Position numbers and translations under genes: made by a program
Source: Brachyhypopomus gauderio
Lineage: Eukaryota; Chordata; Actinopteri; Gymnotiformes; Hypopomidae
Length of the DNA: 64,000 bases
Assembly: GCF_052324685.1 (NCBI RefSeq)
Contig: NC_135211.1
Span: forward strand, 7,732,386 to 7,796,385
Direction: 5' to 3'
In this document: positions 1 to 9,679 of the stretch, piece after piece
Layout: each line of letters starts with the position of its first letter
How positions within the stretch are numbered: the stretch's first letter is position 1
Notes under the pieces: model-generated
What the model saw: the letters and a program-made list of their open reading frames with translations, nothing else
Database searches by the model: none
What the model was told of the DNA's origin: nothing

Positions 1-65
1 TTGTAATGTGCAGGGTGTTAAAAGGCCGGACGATAAAACGTAAGCGTTCATCTACTTATTCAGAA

Positions 66-112
66 TGGCAGGAGAAGAAAGAAGATCAAGTAGTGACATA
101 TCCTGCCAGGAT
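66..112. repeat. Spacer inverted repeat TGGCAGGA / TCCTGCCA
   Basis: Perfect 8-bp arms at 66-73 and 101-108 are separated by 27 nt. The right arm overlaps a second small palindrome, ATCCTGCCAGGAT (100-112), followed by TTTT at 116-119. It is present in nearly every spacer. In the spacers before units 4, 10, 12 and 14 the right arm reads CCTACCAGG, which breaks both palindromes. No function is assigned. Confidence 0.55.
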
Positions 113-236
113 GCCTTTTGCAAAGTGTTGTATGTGACTGTGTGCTGAGGCGAGGTTGAAGAGGAAGCTGCTTTTATCAGACTGGAAATGATGATTCTTG
201 CCTCTTCCAATTACACATAAATTCACCTTCTTTCGT

Positions 237-260
237 GAAAAAGTCGGCAAAGACTTCTTC
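237..260 (+). promoter_or_regulatory. Imperfect hairpin 5 bp upstream of the tRNA
   Basis: GAAAAAGTC (237-245) and GACTTCTTC (252-260) can pair over 8 of 9 positions around the loop GGCAAA. The structure ends 5 bp before the tRNA 5' end and repeats at the same place in most units. In 15 units (23, 25, 27, 29, 34, 36, 42, 47, 52, 57, 62, 70, 75, 80, 82) the right arm reads GTCTTCTTC, losing a pair next to the loop. tRNA genes use internal promoters but upstream sequence modulates them. A regulatory role is inference. Confidence 0.35.
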
Positions 261-272
261 ATAGAGGTAGCG

Positions 273-283
273 TGGCCGAGTGG
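273..283 (+). promoter_or_regulatory. Pol III A box (unit 1; equivalent in every unit)
   Basis: TGGCCGAGTGG, covering tRNA positions 8-19, fits the eukaryotic A-box consensus TRGCNNAGYNGG. It is changed in units 4, 10 and 12 (A14 to T), 14 (A14 to T and G18 to T), 20 (G18 to T), 22 (G10 to A) and 26, 33, 67, 81 (C12 to T and A14 to T). Confidence 0.9.
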
Positions 284-325
284 TCTAAGGCGCTGGATTT
301 AAGCTCCATTCTCTTCGGAGGCGTG

Positions 326-336
326 GGTTCAAATCC
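326..336 (+). promoter_or_regulatory. Pol III B box (unit 1; equivalent in every unit)
   Basis: GGTTCAAATCC matches the B-box consensus GGTTCGANTCC, the TFIIIC binding site, except for A instead of G at tRNA position 57, a purine as required. Eleven units (41, 45, 46, 51, 55, 56, 60, 61, 69, 73, 74) read GGTTCCAATCC, placing a pyrimidine there. Confidence 0.9.
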
Positions 337-354
337 CACCGCTACCAAGTGGAG

Positions 355-358
355 TTTT
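355..358 (+). terminator. Pol III terminator TTTT (unit 1; equivalent in every unit)
   Basis: Four T residues on the coding strand lie 8 nt past the last tRNA base, a standard Pol III stop. The same GGAGTTTTAC context follows all 82 tRNAs at the same distance. Confidence 0.9.
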
Positions 359-445
359 ACAAACACTCACGGTCAGTTGTGCCCCTGCCAAATCACTTGT
401 CTATGTGAAAAGAAGAAAACGAGTAGCGAAAAGAAAGAAGAAGCA

Positions 446-456
446 GCAAGTCATCC
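446..456 (+). repeat. Length-polymorphic CATC site, short allele (unit 1)
   Basis: Three alleles occur at this point of the unit. The long one (CTCATCCATCATCAAGTC) gives 784-bp spacing. A version lacking two A (CATCATCGTC) gives 782 bp. The short one lacks 15 bp between two CAA direct repeats and gives 769 bp. The short allele is seen only in units 1, 5, 7 and 11. The deletion between direct repeats suggests replication slippage. Confidence 0.85.
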
Positions 457-1034
457 TTTCCAAGTCCCTTTAAATGCCATCTGCAGGGGTTTTAACTTGC
501 TGTTCATATTTTTGTTGCTTAATATTTCATATAGCTAAATGATATGCAAGTCATTAATGACACATAAGCAGCAGCAATCCACTCAAGATGGCCCTTTTAA
601 TTATCCAAGGAGTTCAAGCAGGTATGTCAAAATGGGAACGGTGCTGTGTCCCTCCAAGAAAACGACTTGATACAAATATGCTATGTACACTACCAGATTG
701 TCATGTACTCTGAGTCTAAGCTGTGAGAATTCATAGCACACCAATAAACCCATGCTGAAATTGGAACATTTGTAATGTGCAGGGTGTTAAAAGGCCGGAC
801 GATAAAACGTAAGCGTTCATCTACTTATTCAGAATGGCAGGAGAAGAAAGAAGATCAAGTAGTGACATATCCTGCCAGGATGCCTTTTGCAAAGTGTTGT
901 ATGTGACTGTGTGCTGAGGCGAGGTTGAAGAGGAAGCTGCTTTTATCAGACTGGAAATGATGATTCTTGCCTCTTCCAATTCAACATAAATTCACCTTCT
1001 TTCGTGAAAAAGTCGGCAAAGACTTCTTTATAGA

Positions 1035-1116
1035 GGTAGCGTGGCCGAGTGGTCTAAGGCGCTGGATTTAAGCTCCATTCTCTTCGGAGGTGTGGGTTCA
1101 AATCCCACCGCTACCA
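1035..1116 (+). tRNA. tRNA-Leu-TAA: tRNA-Leu(UAA), unit 2, U48 variant
   Basis: Differs from unit 1 by C48 to T, which turns the G15-C48 Levitt pair into G15-U48. Stems are otherwise intact. TTTT stop at 1124-1127. The spacer has the unusual ACTCCTCC and TGCAGCGG variants. Near-identical copy: unit 8. Confidence 0.85.
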
Positions 1117-1816
1117 AGTGGAGTTTTACAAACACTCACGGTCAGTTGTGCCCCTGCCAAATCACTTGTCTATGTGAAAAGAAGAAAACAAGTAGCGAAA
1201 AGAAAGAAGAAGCAGCAACTCCTCCATCATCGTCATCCTTTCCAAGTCCCTTTAAATGCCATCTGCAGCGGTTTTAACTTGCTGTTCATATTTTTGTTGC
1301 TTAATATTTCATATAGCTAAATGATATGCAAGTCATTAATGACACATAAGCAGCAGCAATCCACTCAAGATGGGCCTTTTAATTATCCAAGGAGTTCAAG
1401 CTGGTATGTCAAAATGGGAACGGTGCTGTGTCCCTCCAAGAAAACGACTTGATACAAATATGCTATGTACACTACCAGATTGTCATGTACTCTGAGTCTA
1501 AGCTGTGAGAATTCATAGCACACCAATAAACCCATGCTGAAATTGGAACATTTGTAATGTGCAGGGTGTTAAAAGGCCGGACGATAAAACGTAAGCGTTC
1601 ATCTACTTATTCAGAATGGCAGGAGAAGAAAGAAGATCAAGTAGTGACATATCCTGCCAGGATGCCTTTTGCAAAGTGTTGTATGTGACTGTGTGCTGAG
1701 GCGAGGTTGAAGAGGAAGCTGCTTTTATCAGACTGGAAATGATGATTCTTGCCTCTTCCAATTCAACATAAATTCACCTTCTTTCGTGAAAAAGTCGGCA
1801 AAGACTTCTTTATAGA

Positions 1817-1898
1817 GGTAGCGTGGCCGAGTGGTCTAAGGCGCTGGATTTAGGCTCCATTCTCTTCGGAGGCGTGGGTTCAAATCCCACCGCTACCA
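1817..1898 (+). tRNA. tRNA-Leu-TAG: tRNA-Leu(UAG), unit 3
   Basis: The anticodon loop reads TTTAGGC, so the anticodon is TAG (reads CUA/CUN) instead of TAA. The rest is consensus, including the C27-U43 mismatch. This is the anticodon expected for this tRNA body, so it may be the ancestral state or a reversion. TTTT stop at 1906-1909. The only other such copy is unit 9, inside a block duplicate. Confidence 0.9.
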
Positions 1899-2598
1899 AG
1901 TGGAGTTTTACAAACACTCACGGTCAGTTGTGCCCCTGCCAAATCACTTGTCTATGTGAAAAGAAGAAAACAAGTAGCGAAAAGAAAGAAGAAGCAGCAA
2001 CTCATCCATCATCGTCATCCTTTCCAAGTCCCTTTAAATGCCATCTGCAGGGGTTTTAACTTGCTGTTCATATTTTTGTTGCTTAATATTTCATATAGCT
2101 AAATGATATGCAAGTCATTTATGACACATAAGCAGCAGCAATCCACTCAAGATGGCCCTTTTAATTATCCAAGGAGTTCAAGCAGGTATGTCAAAATGGG
2201 AACGGTGCTGTGTCCCTCCAAGAAAACGACTTGATACAAATATGCTATGTACACTACCAGATTGTCATGTACTCTGAGTCTAAGCTGTGAGAATTCATAG
2301 CACACCAATAAACCCATGCTGAAATTGGAACATTTGTAATGTGTAGGGTGTTAAAAGGCCGGACGATAAAACGTAAGCGTTCATCTACTTATTCAGAATG
2401 GCAGGAGAAGAAAGAAGATCAAGTAGTTACATATCCTACCAGGATGCCTTTTGCAAAGTGTTGTATGTGACTGTGTGCTAAGGCGAGGTTGAAGAGGAAG
2501 CTGCTTTTATCAGACTGGAAATGATGATTCTTGCCTCTTCCAATTCAACATAAATTCACCTTCTTTCGTGAAAAAGTCGGCAAAGACTTCTTCATAGA

Positions 2599-2680
2599 GG
2601 TAGCGTGGCCGTGTGGTCTAAGGCGCTGCATTTAAGCTCCATTCTCGTCGGAGGCGTGGGTTCAAATCCCACCGCTACCA
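2599..2680 (+). tRNA. tRNA-Leu-TAA: tRNA-Leu(UAA), unit 4, probably decayed (T14, C30)
   Basis: A14 to T removes the conserved U8-A14 tertiary pair and also hits the A box. G30 to C makes a C30-C40 clash in the anticodon stem. The variable loop is GTCG. Anticodon TAA is retained; TTTT stop at 2688-2691. Likely a pseudo-tRNA. Sister copies: units 10, 12 and 14. Confidence 0.7.
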
Positions 2681-3380
2681 AGTGGAGTTTTACAAACACT
2701 CACGGTCAGTTGTGCCCCTGCCAAATCACTTGTCTATGTGAAAAGAAGAAAACGAGTAGCGAAAAGAAAGAAGAAGCAGCAACTCATCCATCATCGTCAT
2801 CCTTTCCAAGTCCCTTTAAATGCCATCTGCAGCGGTTTTAACTTGCTGTTCATATTTTTGTTGCTTAATATTTCATATAGCTAAATGATATGCAAGTCAT
2901 TAATGACACATAAGCAGCAGCAATCCACTCAAGATGGGCCTTTTAATTATCCAAGGAGTTCAAACTGGTATGTCAAAATGGGAACGGTGCTGTGTCCCTC
3001 CAAGAAAACGACTTGATACAAATATGCTATGTACACTACAAGATTGTCATGTACTCTGAGTCTAAGCTGTGAGAATTCATAGCACACCAATAAACCCATG
3101 CTGAAATTGGAACATTTGTAATGTGCAGGGTGTTAAAAGGCCGGACGATAAAACGTAAGCGTTCATCTACTTATTCTGAATGGCAGGAGAAGAAAGAAGA
3201 TCAAGTAGTGACATATCCTGCCAGGATGCCTTTTGCAAAGTGTTGTATTTGACTGTGTGCTGAGGCGAGGTTGAAGAGGAAGCTGCTTTTATCAGACTGG
3301 AAATGATGATTCTTGCCTCTTCCAATTACACATAAATTCACCTTCTTTCGTGAAAAAGTCGGCAAAGACTTCTTCATAGA

Positions 3381-3462
3381 GGTAGCGTGGCCGAGTGGTC
3401 TAAGGCGCTGGATTTAAGCTCCATTCTCTTCGGAGGCGTGGGTTCAAATCCCACCGCTACCA
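3381..3462 (+). tRNA. tRNA-Leu-TAA: tRNA-Leu(UAA), unit 5, consensus
   Basis: Identical to unit 1, with the same short CATC allele (769 bp to unit 6) and the same ATTACACATA upstream variant. This indicates a shared origin with units 1 and 7. TTTT stop at 3470-3473. Confidence 0.92.
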
Positions 3463-4149
3463 AGTGGAGTTTTACAAACACTCACGGTCAGTTGTGCCCC
3501 TGCCAAATCACTTGTCTATGTGAAAAGAAGAAAACGAGTAGCGAAAAGAAAGAAGAAGCAGCAAGTCATCCTTTCCAAGTCCCTTTAAATGCCATCTGCA
3601 GGGGTTTTAACTTGCTGTTCATATTTTTGTTGCTTAATATTTCATATAGCTAAATGATATGCAAGTCATTAATGACACATAAGCAGCAGCAATCCACTCA
3701 AGATGGCCCTTTTAATTATCCAAGGAGTTCAAGCAGGTATGTCAAAATGGGAACGGTGCTGTGTCCCTCCAAGAAAACGACTTGATACAAATATGCTATG
3801 TACACTACCAGATTGTCATGTACTCTGAGTCTAAGCTGTGAGAATTCATAGCACACCAATAAACCCATGCTGAAATTGGAACATTTGTAATGTGCAGGGT
3901 GTTAAAAGGCCGGACGATAAAACGTAAGCGTTCATCTACTTATTCAGAATGGCAGGAGAAGAAAGAAGATCAAGTAGTGACATATCCTGCCAGGATGCCT
4001 TTTGCAAAGTGTTGTATGTGACTGTGTGCTGAGGCGAGGTTGAAGAGGAAGCTGCTTTTATCAGACTGGAAATGATGATTCTTGCCTCTTCCAATTCAAC
4101 ATAAATTCACCTTCTTTCGTGAAAAAGTCGGCAAAGACTTCTTTATAGA

Positions 4150-4231
4150 GGTAGCGTGGCCGAGTGGTCTAAGGCGCTGGATTTAAGCTCCATTCTTTTC
4201 GGAGGCGTGGGTTCAAATCCCACCGCTACCA
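4150..4231 (+). tRNA. tRNA-Leu-TAA: tRNA-Leu(UAA), unit 6, variable-arm wobble
   Basis: Consensus except that the variable arm reads CTT-TTCG-GAG, changing its top C-G pair to U-G. TTTT stop at 4239-4242. The downstream spacer has private changes (GCTAAGTAC; GAGATTTC, which removes the EcoRI site seen in most units). Confidence 0.9.
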
Positions 4232-4931
4232 AGTGGAGTTTTACAAACACTCACGGTCAGTTGTGCCCCTGCCAAATCACTTGTCTATGTGAAAAGAAGA
4301 AAACGAGTAGCGAAAAGAAAGAAGAAGCAGCAACTCATCCATCATCGTCATCCTTTCCAAGTCCCTTTAAATGCCATCTGCAGGGGTTTTAACTTGCTGT
4401 TCATATTTTTGTTGCTTAATATTTCATATAGCTAAATGATATGCAAGTCATTAATGACACATAAGCAGCAGCAATCCACTCAAGATGGGCCTTTTAATTA
4501 TCCAAGGAGTTCAAGCTGGTATGTCAAAATGGGAACGGTGCTGTGTCCCTCCAAGAAAACGACTTGATACAAGTATGCTAAGTACACTACCAGATTGTCA
4601 TGTACTCTGAGTCTAAGCTGTGAGATTTCATAGCACACCAATAAACCCATGCTGAAATTGGAACATTTGTAATGTGCAGGGTGTTAAAAGGCCGGACGAT
4701 AAAACGTAAGCGTTCATCTACTTATTCAGAATGGCAGGAGAAGAAAGAAGATCAAGTAGTGACATATCCTGCCAGGATGCCTTTTGCAAAGTGTTGTATG
4801 TGACTGTGTGCTGAGGCGAGGTTGAAGAGGAAGCTGCTTTTATCAGACTGGAAATGATGATTCTTGCCTCTTCCAATTACACATAAATTCACCTTCTTTC
4901 GTGAAAAAGTCGGCAAAGACTTCTTCATAGA

Positions 4932-5013
4932 GGTAGCGTGGCCGAGTGGTCTAAGGCGCTGGATTTAAGCTCCATTCTCTTCGGAGGCGTGGGTTCAAAT
5001 CCCACCGCTACCA
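4932..5013 (+). tRNA. tRNA-Leu-TAA: tRNA-Leu(UAA), unit 7, consensus
   Basis: Same tRNA as unit 1, of which it is the block duplicate at +4,666 bp. Short spacer allele (769 bp). TTTT stop at 5021-5024. Confidence 0.92.
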
Positions 5014-5700
5014 AGTGGAGTTTTACAAACACTCACGGTCAGTTGTGCCCCTGCCAAATCACTTGTCTATGTGAAAAGAAGAAAACGAGTAGCGAAAAGA
5101 AAGAAGAAGCAGCAAGTCATCCTTTCCAAGTCCCTTTAAATGCCATCTGCAGGGGTTTTAACTTGCTGTTCATATTTTTGTTGCTTAATATTTCATATAG
5201 CTAAATGATATGCAAGTCATTAATGACACATAAGCAGCAGCAATCCACTCAAGATGGCCCTTTTAATTATCCAAGGAGTTCAAGCAGGTATGTCAAAATG
5301 GGAACGGTGCTGTGTCCCTCCAAGAAAACGACTTGATACAAATATGCTATGTACACTACCAGATTGTCATGTACTCTGAGTCTAAGCTGTGAGAATTCAT
5401 AGCACACCAATAAACCCATGCTGAAATTGGAACATTTGTAATGTGCAGGGTGTTAAAAGGCCGGACGATAAAACGTAAGCGTTCATCTACTTATTCAGAA
5501 TGGCAGGAGAAGAAAGAAGATCAAGTAGTGACATATCCTGCCAGGATGCCTTTTGCAAAGTGTTGTATGTGACTGTGTGCTGAGGCGAGGTTGAAGAGGA
5601 AGCTGCTTTTATCAGACTGGAAATGATGATTCTTGCCTCTTCCAATTCAACATAAATTCACCTTCTTTCGTGAAAAAGTCGGCAAAGACTTCTTTATAGA

Positions 5701-5782
5701 GGTAGCGTGGCCGAGTGGTCTAAGGCGCTGGATTTAAGCTCCATTCTCTTCGGAGGTGTGGGTTCAAATCCCACCGCTACCA
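5701..5782 (+). tRNA. tRNA-Leu-TAA: tRNA-Leu(UAA), unit 8, U48 variant
   Basis: Carries the same C48 to T change as unit 2, its counterpart 4,666 bp upstream. TTTT stop at 5790-5793. Confidence 0.85.
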
Positions 5783-6482
5783 AGTGGAGTTTTACAAACA
5801 CTCACGGTCAGTTGTGCCCCTGCCAAATCACTTGTCTATGTGAAAAGAAGAAAACAAGTAGCGAAAAGAAAGAAGAAGCAGCAACTCCTCCATCATCGTC
5901 ATCCTTTCCAAGTCCCTTTAAATGCCATCTGCAGCGGTTTTAACTTGCTGTTCATATTTTTGTTGCTTAATATTTCATATAGCTAAATGATATGCAAGTC
6001 ATTAATGACACATAAGCAGCAGCAATCCACTCAAGATGGGCCTTTTAATTATCCAAGGAGTTCAAGCTGGTATGTCAAAATGGGAACGGTGCTGTGTCCC
6101 TCCAAGAAAACGACTTGATACAAATATGCTATGTACACTACCAGATTGTCATGTACTCTGAGTCTAAGCTGTGAGAATTCATAGCACACCAATAAACCCA
6201 TGCTGAAATTGGAACATTTGTAATGTGCAGGGTGTTAAAAGGCCGGACGATAAAACGTAAGCGTTCATCTACTTATTCAGAATGGCAGGAGAAGAAAGAA
6301 GATCAAGTAGTGACATATCCTGCCAGGATGCCTTTTGCAAAGTGTTGTATGTGACTGTGTGCTGAGGCGAGGTTGAAGAGGAAGCTGCTTTTATCAGACT
6401 GGAAATGATGATTCTTGCCTCTTCCAATTCAACATAAATTCACCTTCTTTCGTGAAAAAGTCGGCAAAGACTTCTTTATAGA

Positions 6483-6564
6483 GGTAGCGTGGCCGAGTGG
6501 TCTAAGGCGCTGGATTTAGGCTCCATTCTCTTCGGAGGCGTGGGTTCAAATCCCACCGCTACCA
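6483..6564 (+). tRNA. tRNA-Leu-TAG: tRNA-Leu(UAG), unit 9
   Basis: Anticodon TAG (loop TTTAGGC), otherwise consensus. It is the +4,666 bp duplicate of unit 3, so the two UAG copies count as one event. TTTT stop at 6572-6575. Confidence 0.9.
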
Positions 6565-7264
6565 AGTGGAGTTTTACAAACACTCACGGTCAGTTGTGCC
6601 CCTGCCAAATCACTTGTCTATGTGAAAAGAAGAAAACAAGTAGCGAAAAGAAAGAAGAAGCAGCAACTCATCCATCATCGTCATCCTTTCCAAGTCCCTT
6701 TAAATGCCATCTGCAGGGGTTTTAACTTGCTGTTCATATTTTTGTTGCTTAATATTTCATATAGCTAAATGATATGCAAGTCATTTATGACACATAAGCA
6801 GCAGCAATCCACTCAAGATGGCCCTTTTAATTATCCAAGGAGTTCAAGCAGGTATGTCAAAATGGGAACGGTGCTGTGTCCCTCCAAGAAAACGACTTGA
6901 TACAAATATGCTATGTACACTACCAGATTGTCATGTACTCTGAGTCTAAGCTGTGAGAATTCATAGCACACCAATAAACCCATGCTGAAATTGGAACATT
7001 TGTAATGTGTAGGGTGTTAAAAGGCCGGACGATAAAACGTAAGCGTTCATCTACTTATTCAGAATGGCAGGAGAAGAAAGAAGATCAAGTAGTTACATAT
7101 CCTACCAGGATGCCTTTTGCAAAGTGTTGTATGTGACTGTGTGCTAAGGCGAGGTTGAAGAGGAAGCTGCTTTTATCAGACTGGAAATGATGATTCTTGC
7201 CTCTTCCAATTCAACATAAATTCACCTTCTTTCGTGAAAAAGTCGGCAAAGACTTCTTCATAGA

Positions 7265-7346
7265 GGTAGCGTGGCCGTGTGGTCTAAGGCGCTGCATTTA
7301 AGCTCCATTCTCGTCGGAGGCGTGGGTTCAAATCCCACCGCTACCA
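7265..7346 (+). tRNA. tRNA-Leu-TAA: tRNA-Leu(UAA), unit 10, probably decayed (T14, C30)
   Basis: Same three changes as unit 4 (T14, C30, GTCG loop), of which it is the block duplicate. Both share the downstream ACTACAAGA spacer variant. TTTT stop at 7354-7357. Confidence 0.7.
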
Positions 7347-8046
7347 AGTGGAGTTTTACAAACACTCACGGTCAGTTGTGCCCCTGCCAAATCACTTGTC
7401 TATGTGAAAAGAAGAAAACGAGTAGCGAAAAGAAAGAAGAAGCAGCAACTCATCCATCATCGTCATCCTTTCCAAGTCCCTTTAAATGCCATCTGCAGCG
7501 GTTTTAACTTGCTGTTCATATTTTTGTTGCTTAATATTTCATATAGCTAAATGATATGCAAGTCATTAATGACACATAAGCAGCAGCAATCCACTCAAGA
7601 TGGGCCTTTTAATTATCCAAGGAGTTCAAACTGGTATGTCAAAATGGGAACGGTGCTGTGTCCCTCCAAGAAAACGACTTGATACAAATATGCTATGTAC
7701 ACTACAAGATTGTCATGTACTCTGAGTCTAAGCTGTGAGAATTCATAGCACACCAATAAACCCATGCTGAAATTGGAACATTTGTAATGTGCAGGGTGTT
7801 AAAAGGCCGGACGATAAAACGTAAGCGTTCATCTACTTATTCTGAATGGCAGGAGAAGAAAGAAGATCAAGTAGTGACATATCCTGCCAGGATGCCTTTT
7901 GCAAAGTGTTGTATGTGACTGTGTGCTGAGGCGAGGTTGAAGAGGAAGCTGCTTTTATCAGACTGGAAATGATGATTCTTGCCTCTTCCAATTCAACATA
8001 AATTCACCTTCTTTCGTGAAAAAGTCGGCAAAGACTTCTTTATAGA

Positions 8047-8128
8047 GGTAGCGTGGCCGAGTGGTCTAAGGCGCTGGATTTAAGCTCCATTCTCTTCGGA
8101 GGCGTGGGTTCAAATCCCACCGCTACCA
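8047..8128 (+). tRNA. tRNA-Leu-TAA: tRNA-Leu(UAA), unit 11, consensus
   Basis: Consensus tRNA with the short spacer allele (769 bp). Its upstream spacer starts like unit 5's (TTCTGAATGG) and then switches to the common type (TTCAACATAA, TTTATAGAGG), marking the end of the 4,666-bp duplication. TTTT stop at 8136-8139. Confidence 0.92.
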
Positions 8129-8228
8129 AGTGGAGTTTTACAAACACTCACGGTCAGTTGTGCCCCTGCCAAATCACTTGTCTATGTGAAAAGAAGAAAA
8201 CGAGTAGCGAAAAGAAAGAAGAAGCAGC

Positions 8229-9531
8229 AAGTCATCCTTTCCAAGTCCCTTTAAATGCCATCTGCAGGGGTTTTAACTTGCTGTTCATATTTTTGTTGCT
8301 TAATATTTCATATAGCTAAATGATATGCAAGTCATTTATGACACATAAGCAGCAGCAATCCACTCAAGATGGCCCTTTTAATTATCCAAGGAGTTCAAGC
8401 AGGTATGTCAAAATGGGAACGGTGCTGTGTCCCTCCAAGAAAACGACTTGATACAAATATGCTATGTACACTACCAGATTGTCATGTACTCTGAGTCTAA
8501 GCTGTGAGAATTCATAGCACACCAATAAACCCATGCTGAAATTGGAACATTTGTAATGTGTAGGGTGTTAAAAGGCCGGACGATAAAACGTAAGCGTTCA
8601 TCTACTTATTCAGAATGGCAGGAGAAGAAAGAAGATCAAGTAGTTACATATCCTACCAGGATGCCTTTTGCAAAGTGTTGTATGTGACTGTGTGCTAAGG
8701 CGAGGTTGAAGAGGAAGCTGCTTTTATCAGACTGGAAATGATGATTCTTGCCTCTTCCAATTCAACATAAATTCACCTTCTTTCGTGAAAAAGTCGGCAA
8801 AGACTTCTTCATAGAGGTAGCGTGGCCGTGTGGTCTAAGGCGCTGCATTTAAGCTCCATTCTCGTCGGAGGCGTGGGTTCAAATCCCACCGCTACCAAGT
8901 GGAGTTTTACAAACACTCACGGTCAGTTGTGCCCCTGCCAAATCACTTGTCTATGTGAAAAGAAGAAAACGAGTAGCGAAAAGAAAGAAGAAGCAGCAAC
9001 TCATCCATCATCGTCATCCTTTCCAAGTCCCTTTAAATGCCATCTGCAGCGGTTTTAACTTGCTGTTCATATTTTTGTTGCTTAATATTTCATATAGCTA
9101 AATGATATGCAAGTCATTAATGACACATAAGCAGCAGCAATCCACTCAAGATGGGCCTTTTAATTATCCAAGGAGTTCAAACTGGTATGTCAAAATGGGA
9201 ACGGTGCTGTGTCCCTCCAAGAAAACGACTTGATACAAATATGCTATGTACACTACCAGATTGTCATGTACTCTGAGTCTAAGCTGTGAGAATTCATAGC
9301 ACACCAATAAACCCATGCTGAAATTGAAACATTTGTAATGTGCAGGGTGTTAAAAGGCCGGACGATAAAACGTAAGCGTTCATCTACTTATTCTGAATGG
9401 CAGGAGAAGAAAGAAGATCAAGTAGTGACATATCCTGCCAGGATGCCTTTTGCAAAGTGTTGTATGTGACTGTGTGCTGAGGCGAGGTTGAAGAGGAAGC
9501 TGCTTTTATCAGACTGGAAATGATGATTCTT
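8229..9531 (+). repeat. Dimer duplication, copy 1 (offset 1,566 bp)
   Basis: Runs from just after the CATC site of unit 11 to the spacer before unit 13. Shared markers are CATTTATGAC, GTGTAGGG, CCTACCAGG, AATTGAAACA and TTCTGAATGG. G18 to T arose in the second copy. Confidence 0.75.
8816..8897 (+). tRNA. tRNA-Leu-TAA: tRNA-Leu(UAA), unit 12, probably decayed (T14, C30)
   Basis: Same tRNA as units 4 and 10. The preceding spacer has the linked variants GTGTAGGG, AGTTACATA and CCTACCAGG. TTTT stop at 8905-8908. Confidence 0.7.
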
Positions 9532-9597
9532 GCCTCTTCCAATTCAACATAAATTCACCTTCTTTCGTGAAAAAGTCGGCAAAGACTTCTTCATAGA

Positions 9598-9679
9598 GGT
9601 AGCGTGGCCGAGTGGTCTAAGGCGCTGGATTTAAGCTCCATTCTCGTCGGAGGCGTGGGTTCAAATCCCACCGCTACCA
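9598..9679 (+). tRNA. tRNA-Leu-TAA: tRNA-Leu(UAA), unit 13, GTCG variable loop
   Basis: Consensus except for the variable loop GTCG in place of TTCG. All stems are intact, so it is probably functional. It may be a recombinant between the consensus and T14/C30 classes. TTTT stop at 9687-9690. First unit with the long (784 bp) spacer. Confidence 0.9.

Larger units (their letters stand above)
1..265 (+). other. Partial spacer at the window start
   Basis: This is the distal ~265 bp of a spacer belonging to a unit whose tRNA lies before the window. It contains an inverted repeat (66-73 with 101-108) and the pre-tRNA hairpin (237-260). I see no coding potential and no second RNA gene on either strand. 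It carries the ATTACACATA variant found again only before units 5 and 7. Confidence 0.85.
266..347 (+). tRNA. tRNA-Leu-TAA: tRNA-Leu(UAA), unit 1, consensus
   Basis: An 82-nt type II tRNA that would deliver leucine to UUA/UUG codons. The acceptor stem GGTAGCG/CGCTACC pairs at all 7 positions, with discriminator A73 as leucyl-tRNA synthetase expects. The D stem is GCC/GGC with A14, G18 and G19 in place. The anticodon arm CTGGA-TTTAAGC-TCCAT places TAA at 34-36 and G at 37, with a C27-U43 mismatch seen in all copies. The long variable arm is CTC-TTCG-GAG. The T arm is GTGGG-TTCAAAT-CCCAC. No CCA is encoded and there is no intron. The body looks like the vertebrate UAG isoacceptor, so the anticodon seems to have changed at position 36. 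The next unit follows after 769 bp (short spacer). Confidence 0.93.
348..1034 (+). other. Representative spacer between units 1 and 2: no recognisable gene
   Basis: This stretch stands for the 81 equivalent ~690-700 bp spacers. In order it holds the TTTT terminator (355-358), a purine-rich stretch (about 405-449), the short allele of the CATC site (about 446-456), AT-rich DNA with a small inverted repeat AATGA/TCATT (about 538-556), a single AATAAA (743-748) with no gene before it, and the upstream inverted repeat and hairpin of the next unit. Stops occur in all frames at short intervals. No second Pol III gene, snoRNA or snRNA promoter pair was convincing. Confidence 0.8.
1..3240 (+). repeat. 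Six-unit-offset duplication, copy 1
   Basis: Matches about 4,667-7,906 by eye through units 1-4 and into the unit 5 spacer. Shared rare markers include T48 (unit 2), anticodon TAG (unit 3), T14/C30 (unit 4) and ACTACAAGA. The match ends between TTCTGAATGG, which both share, and GTATTTGAC, which copy 2 lacks. Confidence 0.85.
4667..7906 (+). repeat. Six-unit-offset duplication, copy 2
   Basis: Copy of 1-3,240 at an offset of 4,666 bp, containing units 7-10. Units 5 and 6 lie between the copies. Confidence 0.85.

Noticed and set aside
188-194. ATGATGA resembling a C/D snoRNA C box
   Set aside because: No CTGA D box follows before the tRNA, and no terminal stem is evident.
266-347. Bacterial or organellar tRNA operon
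   Set aside because: No encoded CCA, no other tRNAs, Pol III boxes and TTTT stop after each gene, and a eukaryotic-type 82-nt tRNA-Leu.
272-538. Recurrent 76-93 codon open frames beginning with GTG (or ATG) once per unit
   Set aside because: They start inside the tRNA (position 7), read through it and the Pol III terminator, change length with the CATC-site indels, and resemble no protein family. They are by-products of the repeat.
545-552. ATGCAAGT, one mismatch from the octamer of snRNA/7SK-type promoters
   Set aside because: No PSE or TATA at the expected distance and no snRNA-like sequence downstream.
610-620. GTTCAAGC in the spacer, B-box-like
   Set aside because: It lacks the full GGTTCRANTCC match and has no A box or foldable tRNA around it on either strand.
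743-748. AATAAA polyadenylation-like signal
   Set aside because: It recurs in each spacer but no Pol II gene or reading frame precedes it; AT-rich DNA gives such hexamers by chance.
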